The notes under the pieces were generated by a model that worked only from the letters and a program-made list of their open reading frames with translations, was not told the DNA's origin and did no database searches. Source: a virus. From it: a stretch of 64,000 nucleotides of DNA. Below are positions 9,046 through 15,635 of the stretch, in pieces (within the stretch, counting starts at the first letter, position 1; every line of letters starts with the position of its first letter). The position numbers and the translations under genes are program-made. The DNA lies in IMG/VR virus record IMGVR_UViG_3300025778_000010, positions 44,357 to 108,356 of that record; one strand, given 5' to 3'.

Positions 9046-9514
9046 ACCAGTTGTTGGAGATTACTTTGTAGTACATACTACAGGTTGGGCAGCAAAGTTA
9101 ATTCAATTAGGTACATGGTCTAAATGGAATCATGCTGGAATCTATATTGGCGATGGCAAAATTATTGAGGCCCGTCCGACGGGAGTTTCAATTCAAAATC
9201 TTTCAAAGTATGATGGCAAGCCACTTATGTGGAGCGATGAACCATCTTTAACAGAAGATCAAAGACATAATATTGTAGAATTTGCAAAACATTTTGAACA
9301 TTTTAAATATGGCGTTTGGTCAATTATTGCTCTTGGCTTTAAGTGCCTTGGAATTAGCTTATTTCCTGCTGTAAAGAGAGCTGAAGCTGAGAATAGCGTT
9401 ATCTGCTCACAACTAGTAGCCTGGACCTATTCGCACGTAGGAATTAAGCTTTCAGTTAAACAACATGCTTTAGTAACACCTAAAGATTTGGCCGAACGAT
9501 TGAGCCGAAAGTAG
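9035..9514 (+). CDS. permuted NlpC/P60-like (YiiX type) cysteine hydrolase
   Basis: 159 residues. The arrangement fits circularly permuted papain-like amidases of the YiiX/YebB group: GDYFVVHTTGW at the start, WNHAGIYIGDGKIIEA (candidate catalytic His near residue 36 and an acidic residue following), then SVICSQLVAWTY with the candidate nucleophile Cys near residue 128. Such enzymes cut amide bonds in peptidoglycan peptides or lipids. Its position after a secreted glycan hydrolase suggests a joint role in lysis. No signal peptide is seen, so it may rely on a holin or act in the cytoplasm. Confidence 0.75.
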   Translation: MSHEPVVGDYFVVHTTGWAAKLIQLGTWSKWNHAGIYIGDGKIIEARPTGVSIQNLSKYDGKPLMWSDEPSLTEDQRHNIVEFAKHFEHFKYGVWSIIALGFKCLGISLFPAVKRAEAENSVICSQLVAWTYSHVGIKLSVKQHALVTPKDLAERLSRK

Positions 9515-9520
9515 GATCTC

Positions 9521-10033
9521 ATGGATTTTCTACCTATAGTTGAAGGTAGGTCCTGCGGGGACTGTACAAAATGCTGTGAAGGGCATTTGAGGGCTGATAT
9601 CAACCTAAAAGATGGAACCCCTACAGTCTGGATGGGTATAGATGAGGTTGGTCGTAAACCTTGTGCATTTGTAAAAGTTGGAGAAGGATGCACAGTATAT
9701 GAAAAGCGTCCTGATAGCCCTTGTGCAATATTTAGATGCGACTGGTTAACAAATCCCGATATGCCTGAATCATTTAAACCGTCAAGAAGTAATTCTATAT
9801 TTACTACTCGGTCAGTACGTGGAGTTCAATACACAAAATTGATTGAGGCGGGACGGAAACTGGATTCAGAAGTACTATCTTGGGCATTTGAGTATTATAT
9901 GGGCAATGCACTCAATTTTTCTTGGAATGTGCTCGAAAATATTTTTTGGCTCGGATCAGAAGAATTTAATAATATGATGGAAGAAGATTATCCTTTGCTG
10001 GCTAATCCTGGACATGGCAAAGATTCGCATTGA
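9521..10033 (+). CDS. YkgJ-family cysteine-cluster protein
   Basis: 170 residues. The N-terminal half has the YkgJ/UPF0153 pattern: CGDCTKCCEGH at residues 12-22, KPCAFV, GCTVYEKRPDSPCAIFRC. These eight or so cysteines coordinate zinc or iron. The biochemical role of the family is not established. The C-terminal half (residues 85-170) is unlike the family core and helical. It overlaps the next gene by 20 nt in another frame. Confidence 0.85.
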   Translation: MDFLPIVEGRSCGDCTKCCEGHLRADINLKDGTPTVWMGIDEVGRKPCAFVKVGEGCTVYEKRPDSPCAIFRCDWLTNPDMPESFKPSRSNSIFTTRSVRGVQYTKLIEAGRKLDSEVLSWAFEYYMGNALNFSWNVLENIFWLGSEEFNNMMEEDYPLLANPGHGKDSH

Positions 10034-10259
10034 AAGAGCTTATATCGAGCCTCATGACAAGTATGAAGATAATTTTGCCATTACTTTAGAGATAAAAGAT
10101 GGAAAAGATTTAATTTTGGTGGGGAAGATAGATTTGGATAATCCCAAGCCTTGGCTATATACTATGAATAACGAAGATAATGATCTAGTGATCAATAATT
10201 CGGCGGGAATGGAAGCCAACAAATGGGATTATATAACCAAGGAGATATTAGGTGGGTAA
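10014..10259 (+). CDS. hypothetical protein
   Basis: 81 residues, acidic, with a beta-rich core (NFAITLEIKDGKDLILVGKIDL). Not recognised. The gene is kept because it is packed between two overlapping genes and ends over the GTG start of the next one. Confidence 0.6.
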   Translation: MAKIRIERAYIEPHDKYEDNFAITLEIKDGKDLILVGKIDLDNPKPWLYTMNNEDNDLVINNSAGMEANKWDYITKEILGG

Positions 10260-10485
10260 TTTGGGGGAAGAGATTATAAACCAGGAAGCCTTTGATATAT
10301 TAGTTAATATGAGAGAGCTATTAGGGGCTATATTTATTCAAAGCCAGAGGAATTATGATATGTTGTCCATTATTGCTGATAAGCTAGGTGCTGATGCTAC
10401 TGCTTTGACTAAATTGCACGAATCTGGACAGATTCTAGCTCCCGCCCCATCTTTTGTATTTGAAGAAGATGAAGAAAATGCCTAA
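10252..10485 (+). CDS. hypothetical protein with GTG start
   Basis: 77 residues. The GTG start at 10252 follows AAGGAG at 8-nt distance; a TTG at 10261 is the alternative. The product is helical, then Pro/acid-rich at the end (APAPSFVFEEDEENA), like small helical phage proteins that oligomerise. No known domain. It overlaps neighbours by 8 nt on both sides. Confidence 0.65.
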   Translation: MGNLGEEIINQEAFDILVNMRELLGAIFIQSQRNYDMLSIIADKLGADATALTKLHESGQILAPAPSFVFEEDEENA

Positions 10486-10600
10486 AAGATATTTTTTAAA
10501 ACACGCTAAGCAGATACACTATCGTGATCTGCCTCGTTTTCAGAAGATCTCATCTTTTGAACGCATGATAAACAAAATCGCAAAGTTTTTCCATCTTTAA
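10478..10600 (+). CDS. small basic peptide
   Basis: 40 residues (starts MPKRYFLKHAKQIHYRDL, ends IAKFFHL), strongly basic, beginning inside the last codons of the preceding gene (ATGCCTAA overlap). The upstream gene's GAAGAAGATGAAG can serve as ribosome binding site. Plausible small DNA- or membrane-binding peptide; unrecognised. Confidence 0.5.
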   Translation: MPKRYFLKHAKQIHYRDLPRFQKISSFERMINKIAKFFHL

Positions 10601-10641
10601 TACTTAAAAATCTAGCTTTAAAATAACCACATCTGTTACAA

Positions 10642-11310
10642 TTATTTGTTTCTTGAGATAAAGTCATTTAAGATAGCCTCCGTTGCTGTTAATCCAAATC
10701 TTGTAGCTCCTGCATCATATAATTCTAGTAAATAATCTAAACTTCTGATCTTCCCCGCAGCTTTTACCTCTACTTTTTCAGATACCGACTCTTTCATGAG
10801 CTTAATATGCTCAACTTTAGCACCTTCAGGAGCATATCCTGTTGAAGTTTTCACAAAATTAGCTCCAGCTTGCTCAGATAACCAGCATCCTTGCTCAATT
10901 TCTTCATCTGTAAGGTATGCAGTCTCTAAAATTACCTTTAAAGGTCTCATTTCTACTGCTTGCTTTACAGTTTCAATGTCTTTTACCACCACATCATACT
11001 GTTTTGACTTCAATGCAGCGATATTTAAGACCATATCAAACTCATCTGCTCCATGCATTACCGCAATTTTAGCTTCTAACATCTTTACTTCATGAGTATT
11101 ATAGCCAAAAGGAAATCCAATGACTGTTCCAATTTGTAAACTACTCGATTGACTGAGATTTTTTGCAAATTGTACATGTGTTGGTCTTACCATTGCTAAT
11201 TTTACACCATATCTTAAGGCCAAATTAATGCCTTCTGCAATTTCATACTCAGTTAAAGTAGGTTGTAGCAATGAATGGTCAATCATATTTGCTAATTGTG
11301 TGTAATTCAA
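10642..11310 (-). CDS. deoC: deoxyribose-phosphate aldolase
   Basis: 222 residues, full length for the family. It converts 2-deoxyribose-5-phosphate to glyceraldehyde-3-phosphate and acetaldehyde. Class I aldolase residues are visible: Asp92 (DEFDMVLN), Lys154 in FVKTSTGY (Schiff base) and Lys183 in EVKAAGKIR. In a phage it probably recycles sugar from degraded host deoxynucleosides for energy. It starts directly after the stop of the cupin-like gene, with no spacer, so the two form an operon. Confidence 0.93.
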   Translation of the reverse strand: MNYTQLANMIDHSLLQPTLTEYEIAEGINLALRYGVKLAMVRPTHVQFAKNLSQSSSLQIGTVIGFPFGYNTHEVKMLEAKIAVMHGADEFDMVLNIAALKSKQYDVVVKDIETVKQAVEMRPLKVILETAYLTDEEIEQGCWLSEQAGANFVKTSTGYAPEGAKVEHIKLMKESVSEKVEVKAAGKIRSLDYLLELYDAGATRFGLTATEAILNDFISRNK

Positions 11311-11862
11311 TTAATATCTTTCTAATGTAGTAGGATTTAAGTTCTTAATTTGGTCATTTGACCAACCAGTATAAATCATACCAGCTCGGGGAGCTTCTAA
11401 TGTAATAACTCCATGTTTCCATCCTTCAGGAATATAGATTACATCTCCTGGTTCCATAATATACTTAACTTCCTTGCCATTTTCTATAACTGTCCATAAT
11501 GCTTTTCCTATGCAATTCCAGTGAATTTGCTTACCAGGATCAACATGCATAAAAAGTCCCGACCCATGCTCTGTTGTTTGAGAATAGATCATTACTGGTT
11601 CGTTCCAAAGATAGAGTCCAAAAGCTTTGAGCATTGCATCCTCAAATTCTTTAAACCCATTAAAGGCATAAAGCATAGGAAGCTTTTCTCCAGTGTAGTA
11701 AATTGTCAAAAATTCATTTTCTTTTCTAAGCTTACTTTTTGGTACCATCTGACTGCTTTTTACAAAAGTTTCAAAATTAGGCACAACAGGAAAAGCGTTC
11801 TTAAAATGAACAACTTTGTCGTCTTCTAATCTTGCTTGTTTCATTCTTTCTATAAAACTCAT
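11311..11862 (-). CDS. cupin/JmjC-like oxygenase-fold protein
   Basis: 183 residues. The core HGSGLFMHVDPGKQIHWNCIGKALWTVI, then EPGDVIYIPEGWKHGVI, is the cupin_8/JmjC-like fold. A His-x-Asp pair (HVD near residues 106-108) and a distal His (KHGV) could hold Fe(II). Family members are 2-oxoglutarate-dependent hydroxylases or related metal enzymes. Substrate unknown. The -10 element lies only 7 nt before the ATG, so the mRNA is probably leaderless. Paired with deoC. Confidence 0.7.
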   Translation of the reverse strand: MSFIERMKQARLEDDKVVHFKNAFPVVPNFETFVKSSQMVPKSKLRKENEFLTIYYTGEKLPMLYAFNGFKEFEDAMLKAFGLYLWNEPVMIYSQTTEHGSGLFMHVDPGKQIHWNCIGKALWTVIENGKEVKYIMEPGDVIYIPEGWKHGVITLEAPRAGMIYTGWSNDQIKNLNPTTLERY

Positions 11863-11884
11863 ATGCTATATTGTAGCACATTTC
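11863..11884 (-). promoter_or_regulatory. promoter of the cupin-deoC unit, probably leaderless
   Basis: Minus-strand AAATGTGCTACAAT puts the -10 (TACAAT, 11870-11875) 7 nt before the start codon at 11862. A TTGTAA -35-like word lies about 19 nt further up. Same 14-mer as at the reductase promoter (7030). Confidence 0.55.
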
Positions 11885-12098
11885 CACCAATTTTTTACAA
11901 TGTAACGTGTATCACACTAAATTAGATTTGATCAAAATGTTAATGGATTTTTAAAATGCATGATTCACTTTTAAAAACAAAAAATCAAATTTGAATAGTG
12001 CGCCCGAAATGTCCAAATTGCCCTGGTATGTACCCTAAAGATGTGGTCTATCTCACAAAGTTTTTTTAAAAGATGTCCGATTTGTACGCATTTTGGAG
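11885..12098. other. divergent regulatory region without a gene
   Basis: Part of a 320-nt gap between the cupin gene (minus) and the first early gene (plus). It holds two CRP/GlxR-like sites: TGTAACGTGTATCACA at 11901-11916, and TGTGG-N6-TCACA at 12042-12057, one mismatch from TGTGA-N6-TCACA. It also has two ATGTCC words near 12008 and 12073. No open frame with a ribosome binding site was found. Confidence 0.6.
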
Positions 12099-12127
12099 TT
12101 GAAAATGTCAGTGGTGTGTGTTATAGT
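12099..12127 (+). promoter_or_regulatory. early promoter with ATGTCAG spacer element
   Basis: TTGAAA at 12099-12104, 17-nt spacer beginning ATGTCAGTGG, then TATAGT at 12122-12127 preceded by TGT. First of a series of similar promoters on this strand. Confidence 0.65.
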
Positions 12128-12183
12128 TACACTATAAGAAATTAACAAAGGTTGTTAGTTTAACTTAAAGAAAGGAAGTCAAA

Positions 12184-12408
12184 ATGACTTCACTAAATAA
12201 CTACTATAATGAAATCCGTATGGATATTGCTAAAGATTTTGGTCTAGAGGCAGGTGGCTATGCTCCCCGCCCTAAGTTAATGCCTATCACTATCGCTCAG
12301 CGTATTAACGCTAAGTATCCTAGTGTAGATAATGGCTCTCGTTGGGGTCAGCCTAATCCAAAGGCTATCCTAATCGCTAAGCGTTATCACGCTCTGTTTG
12401 TGGCGTAA
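12184..12408 (+). CDS. small early protein, unknown
   Basis: 74 residues behind AAAGAAAGGAAG. Begins MTSLNNYYNEIRMDIAKDFG; the centre (PRPKLMPITIAQRINAKYP) is basic and could bind nucleic acid. First gene of the early plus-strand region. Not recognised. Confidence 0.75.
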   Translation: MTSLNNYYNEIRMDIAKDFGLEAGGYAPRPKLMPITIAQRINAKYPSVDNGSRWGQPNPKAILIAKRYHALFVA

Positions 12409-12423
12409 GTCACAATCACGGCA

Positions 12424-12464
12424 CGGCGTGTCGAGTTGATTTTGTCAGCCCTATCTGATAGACT
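12424..12464 (+). promoter_or_regulatory. cassette repeat copy with promoter
   Basis: CGGCGTGTCGAGTTGAT (12424-12440) is a copy of the dispersed repeat and supplies the -35 TTGATT (12436-12441). A 17-nt spacer containing TTGTCAGCCCTATCTGA leads to TAGACT at 12459-12464. Confidence 0.65.
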
Positions 12465-12509
12465 TCCAGTCATACAAATTAAATAAAGAAAAATCCTAGT
12501 TGAGCCTCT

Positions 12510-12561
12510 GAGCCTTAGCAAATAATCCGAAAGGTGAGCCTAAGCAAATAAGAGCAAATAA
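12510..12561 (+). repeat. leader direct repeats GAGCCTWAGCAAATAA
   Basis: Two copies of GAGCCTWAGCAAATAA (12510-12525, 12536-12551) and a truncated third, GAGCAAATAA (12552-12561), in the 5' leader of the next gene. They are followed by a 9-bp inverted repeat (ATAGATAAA/TTTATCTAT, 12578-12598). May be a regulator or RNA-protein site. Confidence 0.55.
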
Positions 12562-12619
12562 CACTAGGCAAGGAAAGATAGATAAAAGGTTTATCTATAA
12601 AAAAAGAAAGGTGACTAAT

Positions 12620-12766
12620 ATGTCATACTCATTCGATAATAATAATAAAGACCGTTGGTCAGAACTAGCAGACAATTATCAATCAATGCTAGATGAACTA
12701 GCAGAATCAGAATCAGAATCTGTATTTATCCCCGTACCTGCGTTTGATGTAGACGAGGTGCTCTAA
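12620..12766 (+). CDS. small acidic protein
   Basis: 48 residues (MSYSFDNNNKDRWSELADNY at the start), acidic, behind AAAGAAAGGTGACT. Its stop overlaps the next ATG (TAATG). Unrecognised. Confidence 0.65.
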   Translation: MSYSFDNNNKDRWSELADNYQSMLDELAESESESVFIPVPAFDVDEVL

Positions 12767-12870
12767 TGACTATAAATAGTTTAACTCTCATTTCACTATT
12801 GCTAGTGTCGTACCTATCTGCTAAACTACTAACCGATAAAGAATGGGGAAAGAATAAAAATGAAAACTAA
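12766..12870 (+). CDS. small single-pass membrane peptide
   Basis: 34 residues with a hydrophobic segment LTLISLLLVSYLSAKLL followed by a charged tail. Start and stop overlap its neighbours (TAATG before, 11 nt after). May be a short membrane effector; unrecognised. Confidence 0.55.
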   Translation: MTINSLTLISLLLVSYLSAKLLTDKEWGKNKNEN

Positions 12871-13066
12871 GATTATCGTACTAGGATTAGCACTCGCTCT
12901 AATTCCCGCCGTTGCTAACGCTCGTGGCACAAGCCATCATTCTTATAGCCTGTCTAGTGTAGGTCGCTACACTTATCACTATCACAAGCCTAGCCATATC
13001 TATTGCCCATATCAAGGCTGTAAAAAATCGTTCTCTAGTTTCACTAGCACTAGTGGCGGAAACTAA
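12860..13066 (+). CDS. small secreted protein
   Basis: 68 residues. Clear Sec signal (MKTKIIVLGLALALIPAVANA), then a short His/Tyr/Ser-rich mature part with a CPYQGCKKSF pair of cysteines. Exported, possibly metal binding. Start site GGGGAAAGAATAAAA. No family recognised; a secreted early phage protein could alter the cell envelope. Confidence 0.7.
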   Translation: MKTKIIVLGLALALIPAVANARGTSHHSYSLSSVGRYTYHYHKPSHIYCPYQGCKKSFSSFTSTSGGN

Positions 13067-13088
13067 TGTCAGTGGTCTATGGTAGACT
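13060..13088 (+). promoter_or_regulatory. early promoter, weak -35, ATGTCAGTGG spacer
   Basis: ATGTCAGTGG at 13066, then TAGACT at 13083-13088 at the same 11-nt distance as in the sister promoters. It overlaps the stop codon of the secreted-protein gene. Confidence 0.55.
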
Positions 13089-13123
13089 ACTATTAACAAC
13101 AACAAGAAAAGGAAAATAAATAA

Positions 13124-13288
13124 ATGACAATCGAAAATCGTACTTACCAAATCGGTGACCTATTCACCACACAACGCTCAAAGGTAACAGGAACAATTAA
13201 GGAAATTGTAAATGTAAAGCCTAACCAATCTCGTGTGAAGTTGGAAGTTGACGGCAAAGACCGCTGGACAACTGTCACAATCAAGTAA
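13124..13288 (+). CDS. small beta-barrel-like protein, paralogue A
   Basis: 54 residues. Shares TYQIGDLFTT and KVTGTI with the next gene, so the two are a tandem duplication. The pattern fits a small SH3-like or KOW-like barrel (G-D-x-F-T-T, then V-T-G-x-I). Starts behind AAGAAAAGGAAA. Confidence 0.65.
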   Translation: MTIENRTYQIGDLFTTQRSKVTGTIKEIVNVKPNQSRVKLEVDGKDRWTTVTIK

Positions 13289-13289
13289 A

Positions 13290-13308
13290 GTTTAGCAAAT
13301 CGCTAAAC
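13290..13308 (+). other. intergenic hairpin
   Basis: GTTTAGC-AAATC-GCTAAAC, a perfect 7-bp stem directly after the stop codon, followed by a second small hairpin (CGAC/GTCG). No U-run, so more likely mRNA stabiliser or attenuator than terminator. Confidence 0.5.
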
Positions 13309-13367
13309 GACCTGAGCAAGTCGGAAAAAGGCTCAACTAATACCCAACAAAGAAAAGGAAAAAAAGA

Positions 13368-13538
13368 ATGACACTACACGGATACACTTATCAAATCGGA
13401 GATTTATTCACCACATCAAAGACAGGCGTAACTGGACGAATTAACTCGTTCTCTCCTGTATCAAATAAAGTAACTCGTGTTGGTCTAACTTTAGCAAATG
13501 GCTCAAAGCGTATTGCTATGGTAAAGACAACGAAGTAA
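13368..13538 (+). CDS. small beta-barrel-like protein, paralogue B
   Basis: 56 residues; YTYQIGDLFTT at residues 6-16 and GVTGRI at 20-25 match paralogue A. It is basic (ends MVKTTK). Same leader sequence AACAAAGAAAAGGAA. Unknown function. Confidence 0.65.
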   Translation: MTLHGYTYQIGDLFTTSKTGVTGRINSFSPVSNKVTRVGLTLANGSKRIAMVKTTK

Positions 13539-13551
13539 AAATAAAATAAGT

Positions 13552-13591
13552 TTAGGCGGGACTGCACACTAATAACGACACTCCCGCCTAA
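13552..13591 (+). terminator. long-loop hairpin
   Basis: TTAGGCGGGA (13552-13561) pairs perfectly with TCCCGCCTAA (13582-13591) across a 20-nt loop, followed by TTCACAAAA. Lies between the paralogue B gene and the next gene; weak terminator or attenuator. Confidence 0.5.
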
Positions 13592-13619
13592 TTCACAAAA
13601 CACGAAAGGAAAACTAATT

Positions 13620-13802
13620 ATGTCAATGTCACGCAAGGACTATGTTTCAACCGCTGAAATTATTAATTCTTATGCTTCAGAAATTAAACTCGAAGTGCTA
13701 GAAGATCTAGTAAATGATTTCATCGAAATGTTCGCATCAGATAACGAGCGATTCAATAGCGATAGATTTTGGGACGAGTGTTTTAAAAACACAAATCACT
13801 AA
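13620..13802 (+). CDS. small acidic helical protein
   Basis: 60 residues, mostly acidic helix (EIINSYASEIKLEVLEDLVNDF). Of a general type common as early gene in actinophages; function unknown. Last gene before a strong terminator. Confidence 0.65.
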   Translation: MSMSRKDYVSTAEIINSYASEIKLEVLEDLVNDFIEMFASDNERFNSDRFWDECFKNTNH

Positions 13803-13816
13803 ATAAAAATAAAAGC

Positions 13817-13851
13817 TTAGGCGTAGCAAAATTGCTACGCCTAATTTTATT
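13817..13851 (+). terminator. strong rho-independent terminator
   Basis: 13-bp perfect stem TTAGGCGTAGCAA/TTGCTACGCCTAA followed by TTTTATT. Ends the first early unit and isolates the region with the DnaA boxes. Confidence 0.9.
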
Positions 13852-13869
13852 AAAAAATAAAAAAAAATA

Positions 13870-13910
13870 ACGGCGTGTCGGCTTGACAAAGCCGAGCCGA
13901 GGGGCTGGCC
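13870..13910 (+). repeat. cassette repeat copy
   Basis: CGGCGTGTCGGCTTGACA (13870-13887) followed by GGGCTGGCCC (13901-13910). Member of the dispersed repeat family of the 12-20 kb region. Confidence 0.75.
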
Positions 13911-13958
13911 CAAAAAATCGGACATTTACGGCATTTAAGACATTCGATATACACAGAT

Positions 13959-13979
13959 TTATCCACAAGCTGTGGATTA
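13959..13979. other. inverted DnaA boxes, candidate origin element
   Basis: TTATCCACA at 13959-13967 is an exact bacterial DnaA box. After 3 nt comes TGTGGATTA (13971-13979), the inverse of a one-mismatch box. Flanked by AT-rich DNA. Confidence 0.6.
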
Positions 13980-14008
13980 TTGTTCATCTTAAATTAACCT
14001 AAAACTTA

Positions 14009-14048
14009 CGGCGTGTCGCTTGATTTTTTCGATTTTATCTGATAAACT
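14009..14048 (+). promoter_or_regulatory. cassette repeat with promoter
   Basis: CGGCGTGTCGCTTGATT carries the -35 TTGATT (14020-14025); a 17-nt spacer ending TTTTATCTGA leads to TAAACT at 14043-14048. Confidence 0.6.
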
Positions 14049-14081
14049 TCCAGTTATAAAATTAAATAAAGATATAAAAAA

Positions 14082-14097
14082 TGTGATGTACTTCACA
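14082..14097. promoter_or_regulatory. CRP/GlxR-type operator
   Basis: TGTGATGTACTTCACA is a perfect match to TGTGA-N6-TCACA (GlxR form TGTGANNTANNTCACA). It lies about 34 nt downstream of the 14043 -10 element and upstream of the 14207 gene. Confidence 0.65.
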
Positions 14098-14206
14098 AAG
14101 TACACGCTCCAAATATTGAGACTACTCCCCAGTATACTCGATAGTAGCGAAAAAGTATGTTAAACTAGCGATAGTTAAACAGTTAAAAAAGAAAGGTGGT
14201 CATAAA

Positions 14207-14506
14207 ATGGCTACACTAGAAGTAAAAGTAAATGATAGTTTTGTTCCGCTTGAGTATGCTCCAAGCGATGTAAAGATTTCTCTTGAGTGGGCGTTAATGA
14301 ATAATGCTCCAATGGTAGTAAAATCCACTACCCCCGCCGTTGTTCGTGTTTGCAAAGTTTGCGAATATGCACACGAAGGTTTGTATTGCACAAATTGTTT
14401 CACGGGTGAGCGTGTAAATTGCTCCCCTGCTGGCAAGTTTAATAAATGGTCAAAAGTGATGCGAATCACACCAACTACTTGCAACAAATCTCGGCGTGTC
14501 GCCTAG
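14207..14506 (+). CDS. zinc-binding early protein
   Basis: 99 residues. C-terminal half has CKVCEYAHEGLYCTNC and another Cys (VNCSP), a probable zinc knuckle. The last codons (KSRRVA) are formed by a copy of the dispersed GGCGTGTCG repeat, so the repeat has been absorbed into coding sequence. Strong site AAAGAAAGGTGG. Unknown function. Confidence 0.75.
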   Translation: MATLEVKVNDSFVPLEYAPSDVKISLEWALMNNAPMVVKSTTPAVVRVCKVCEYAHEGLYCTNCFTGERVNCSPAGKFNKWSKVMRITPTTCNKSRRVA

Positions 14507-14532
14507 ATAATGTCAGTATAATCTGATATAAT
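14492..14532 (+). promoter_or_regulatory. cassette repeat with promoter
   Basis: CGGCGTGTCG directly followed by TAGATA (-35, 14504-14509), ATGTCAG spacer of 17 nt, TATAAT at 14527-14532 preceded by TGA. Overlaps the end of the 14207 gene. Confidence 0.7.
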
Positions 14533-14566
14533 TCCAACTATCAACAAAAAGAAAGGTGGCAACTTA

Positions 14567-14791
14567 ATGCTAATCTCAGAAGCCTTAGAAGGCAAATATG
14601 TAAAGTCCTCAAAAGGACAAGGCATAATCCAATATGCAGATTTCCGAAAGGATATGCACCACTCTACCCCTGAGGGTTATCTTGCTTATGCTTGCAAGGT
14701 TCGCCCTACTTATAACCCTGAAGTGCATAAGTTTATTCCAGAAGATTTCTGGACAACAATTTATGTCGGATTGGATAGTGAATTACTATGA
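14567..14791 (+). CDS. small early protein, unknown
   Basis: 74 residues, AAAGAAAGGTGGC upstream. The start MLISEALEGKYVKSSKGQGIIQ suggests a small barrel. Ends in a 4-nt overlap with the next start. Not recognised. Confidence 0.7.
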   Translation: MLISEALEGKYVKSSKGQGIIQYADFRKDMHHSTPEGYLAYACKVRPTYNPEVHKFIPEDFWTTIYVGLDSELL

Positions 14792-14994
14792 CAATTAAAA
14801 TTGGTGGGCTAGGGCAGACAATTTCTGCCTATTGCCCAGTATGCTCTCAAAAGATGACCCATATGTGTATCGCTACACTTGGAACGGGTAAAACAATTCG
14901 CTATGAGTGGCAATGCCAGCCTTGCGAATTATCTCTAAAGTCTGACTCAACAGGCTATGCTCATCTACTCACAGAAATGGCTTACTATGTCTGA
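14788..14994 (+). CDS. zinc-ribbon early protein
   Basis: 68 residues with CPVC near residue 16 and CQPC near residue 47, a classic two-knuckle zinc ribbon. Overlaps both neighbours. May be an adaptor for host polymerase or nuclease; no direct evidence. Confidence 0.7.
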   Translation: MTIKIGGLGQTISAYCPVCSQKMTHMCIATLGTGKTIRYEWQCQPCELSLKSDSTGYAHLLTEMAYYV

Positions 14995-15103
14995 TAAAAT
15001 TTTCATATGTGATGAATGTGATACCCTTGCCACAATGTCAGTGCAAGGTGATACAATAACTATAAATAAATGTAAGTGCTTAACTTTAGAATGGAGCAAC
15101 TAA
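14987..15103 (+). CDS. mini zinc-ribbon with embedded promoter
   Basis: 38 residues: CDEC near residue 8 and CKC near residue 29. The ATGTCAGTG promoter element at 15035 lies inside the frame. Starts 8 nt before the end of the previous gene and ends TAATG into the next. Confidence 0.55.
   Translation: MSDKIFICDECDTLATMSVQGDTITINKCKCLTLEWSN
15029..15057 (+). promoter_or_regulatory. embedded early promoter
   Basis: ATGTCAGTGCAAGGTGA then TACAAT (15052-15057), same spacing as sister promoters. It would transcribe the 15103 gene from inside the mini zinc-ribbon gene. Confidence 0.5.
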
Positions 15104-15309
15104 TGTACAAAATTACAACAACCTATGACGGAAATCCCGTCCCACACTCTATTCACTCTTATGCTGATGCACTTGATGCGTTTGACTCGTTTGGTCGTTG
15201 CACCGATTGGGGATTTGCAGATGAATATGCAACCTACAATTTAACTTTACCTGATGGAAAAATGTACACAAAGATTTTTTATCGTAGCGGAAAAGTTGGT
15301 GGAAAGTAA
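15103..15309 (+). CDS. small early protein, unknown
   Basis: 68 residues starting MYKITTTYDGNPVP; the ATG shares a base with the upstream stop (TAATG). Alternative upstream starts at 15091 or 15076 lack a ribosome binding site. The product is beta-rich with a Tyr/Asp-rich middle. Confidence 0.65.
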   Translation: MYKITTTYDGNPVPHSIHSYADALDAFDSFGRCTDWGFADEYATYNLTLPDGKMYTKIFYRSGKVGGK

Positions 15310-15389
15310 TGGCAACAACAATTCACCTTGGCGGAATAGAATCAGAATGTGAGAAGTGTCGTGAAATTGCGGGAGAAAATAATGAATAA
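15309..15389 (+). CDS. mini peptide with CxxC
   Basis: 26 residues with CEKC near the centre, coupled to both neighbours (TAATG before, 8-nt overlap after). Probably translated because of the coupling; function unknown. Confidence 0.45.
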   Translation: MATTIHLGGIESECEKCREIAGENNE

Positions 15390-15492
15390 AGTAAATCGTG
15401 TTCAAGAGTTGCGGAGATCAAATGCTGCAACTCCAATTCGTAACAAGAAAAAATATACACGTAAAAATAAATATAAAAATAAATTTGAATAA
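15382..15492 (+). CDS. very basic small peptide
   Basis: 36 residues, with Lys/Arg/Asn-rich second half. Likely binds nucleic acid or ribosomes. Overlaps the end of the mini CxxC gene. Last gene before a cassette repeat. Confidence 0.5.
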   Translation: MNKVNRVQELRRSNAATPIRNKKKYTRKNKYKNKFE

Positions 15493-15516
15493 ATATTTAT
15501 AACATTGCATAGCTAT

Positions 15517-15561
15517 GCGACACGCCCGAGTGCGGCTGGCCCCTGTCAACTCGACACGCCG
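15517..15561. repeat. cassette repeat, inverted arrangement
   Basis: GCGACACGCC (15517), CGGCTGGCCCC (15533-15543), then TGTCAACTCGACACGCCG (15544-15561), the reverse complement of the usual GGCGTGTCGAGTTGACA unit. Followed by ATTACGGGG and a TGTGATTTTAATC half-operator (15571). Confidence 0.75.
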
Positions 15562-15606
15562 ATTACGGGGTGTGATTTTAATCTCCCAAATACTGGCGGG
15601 TACAAC

Positions 15607-15635
15607 TAGATAATGTCAGTGGGTTCTGCTATACT
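15607..15635 (+). promoter_or_regulatory. early promoter
   Basis: TAGATA (15607-15612), 17-nt spacer ATGTCAGTGGGTTCTGC, TATACT (15630-15635) with TGC extension. Confidence 0.7.

Larger units (their letters stand above)
13852..14206. other. regulatory/replication-origin candidate region, no gene
   Basis: 400-nt gap. In order: an A-rich tract; a cassette repeat with nested hairpin TCGGCTT-GACA-AAGCCGA (13877-13894); GGACATTTACGG words (13919-13945); an inverted pair of DnaA boxes (13959-13979); a second cassette repeat with promoter (14009-14048); a perfect TGTGANNTANNTCACA site (14082-14097); then GTTAAAC direct repeats (14159, 14174) before the next ribosome binding site. Confidence 0.65.

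Noticed and set aside
12510-12561. CRISPR array
   Set aside because: The direct repeats are only 10-16 bp with 0-10 nt between, without spacers of constant length or cas genes; they are in a 5' leader.
12899-13968. Minus-strand frames at 12899, 13391, 13737 and 13783
   Set aside because: Opposite to clear plus-strand small genes with promoters and ribosome binding sites; low-complexity translation; no start signal.
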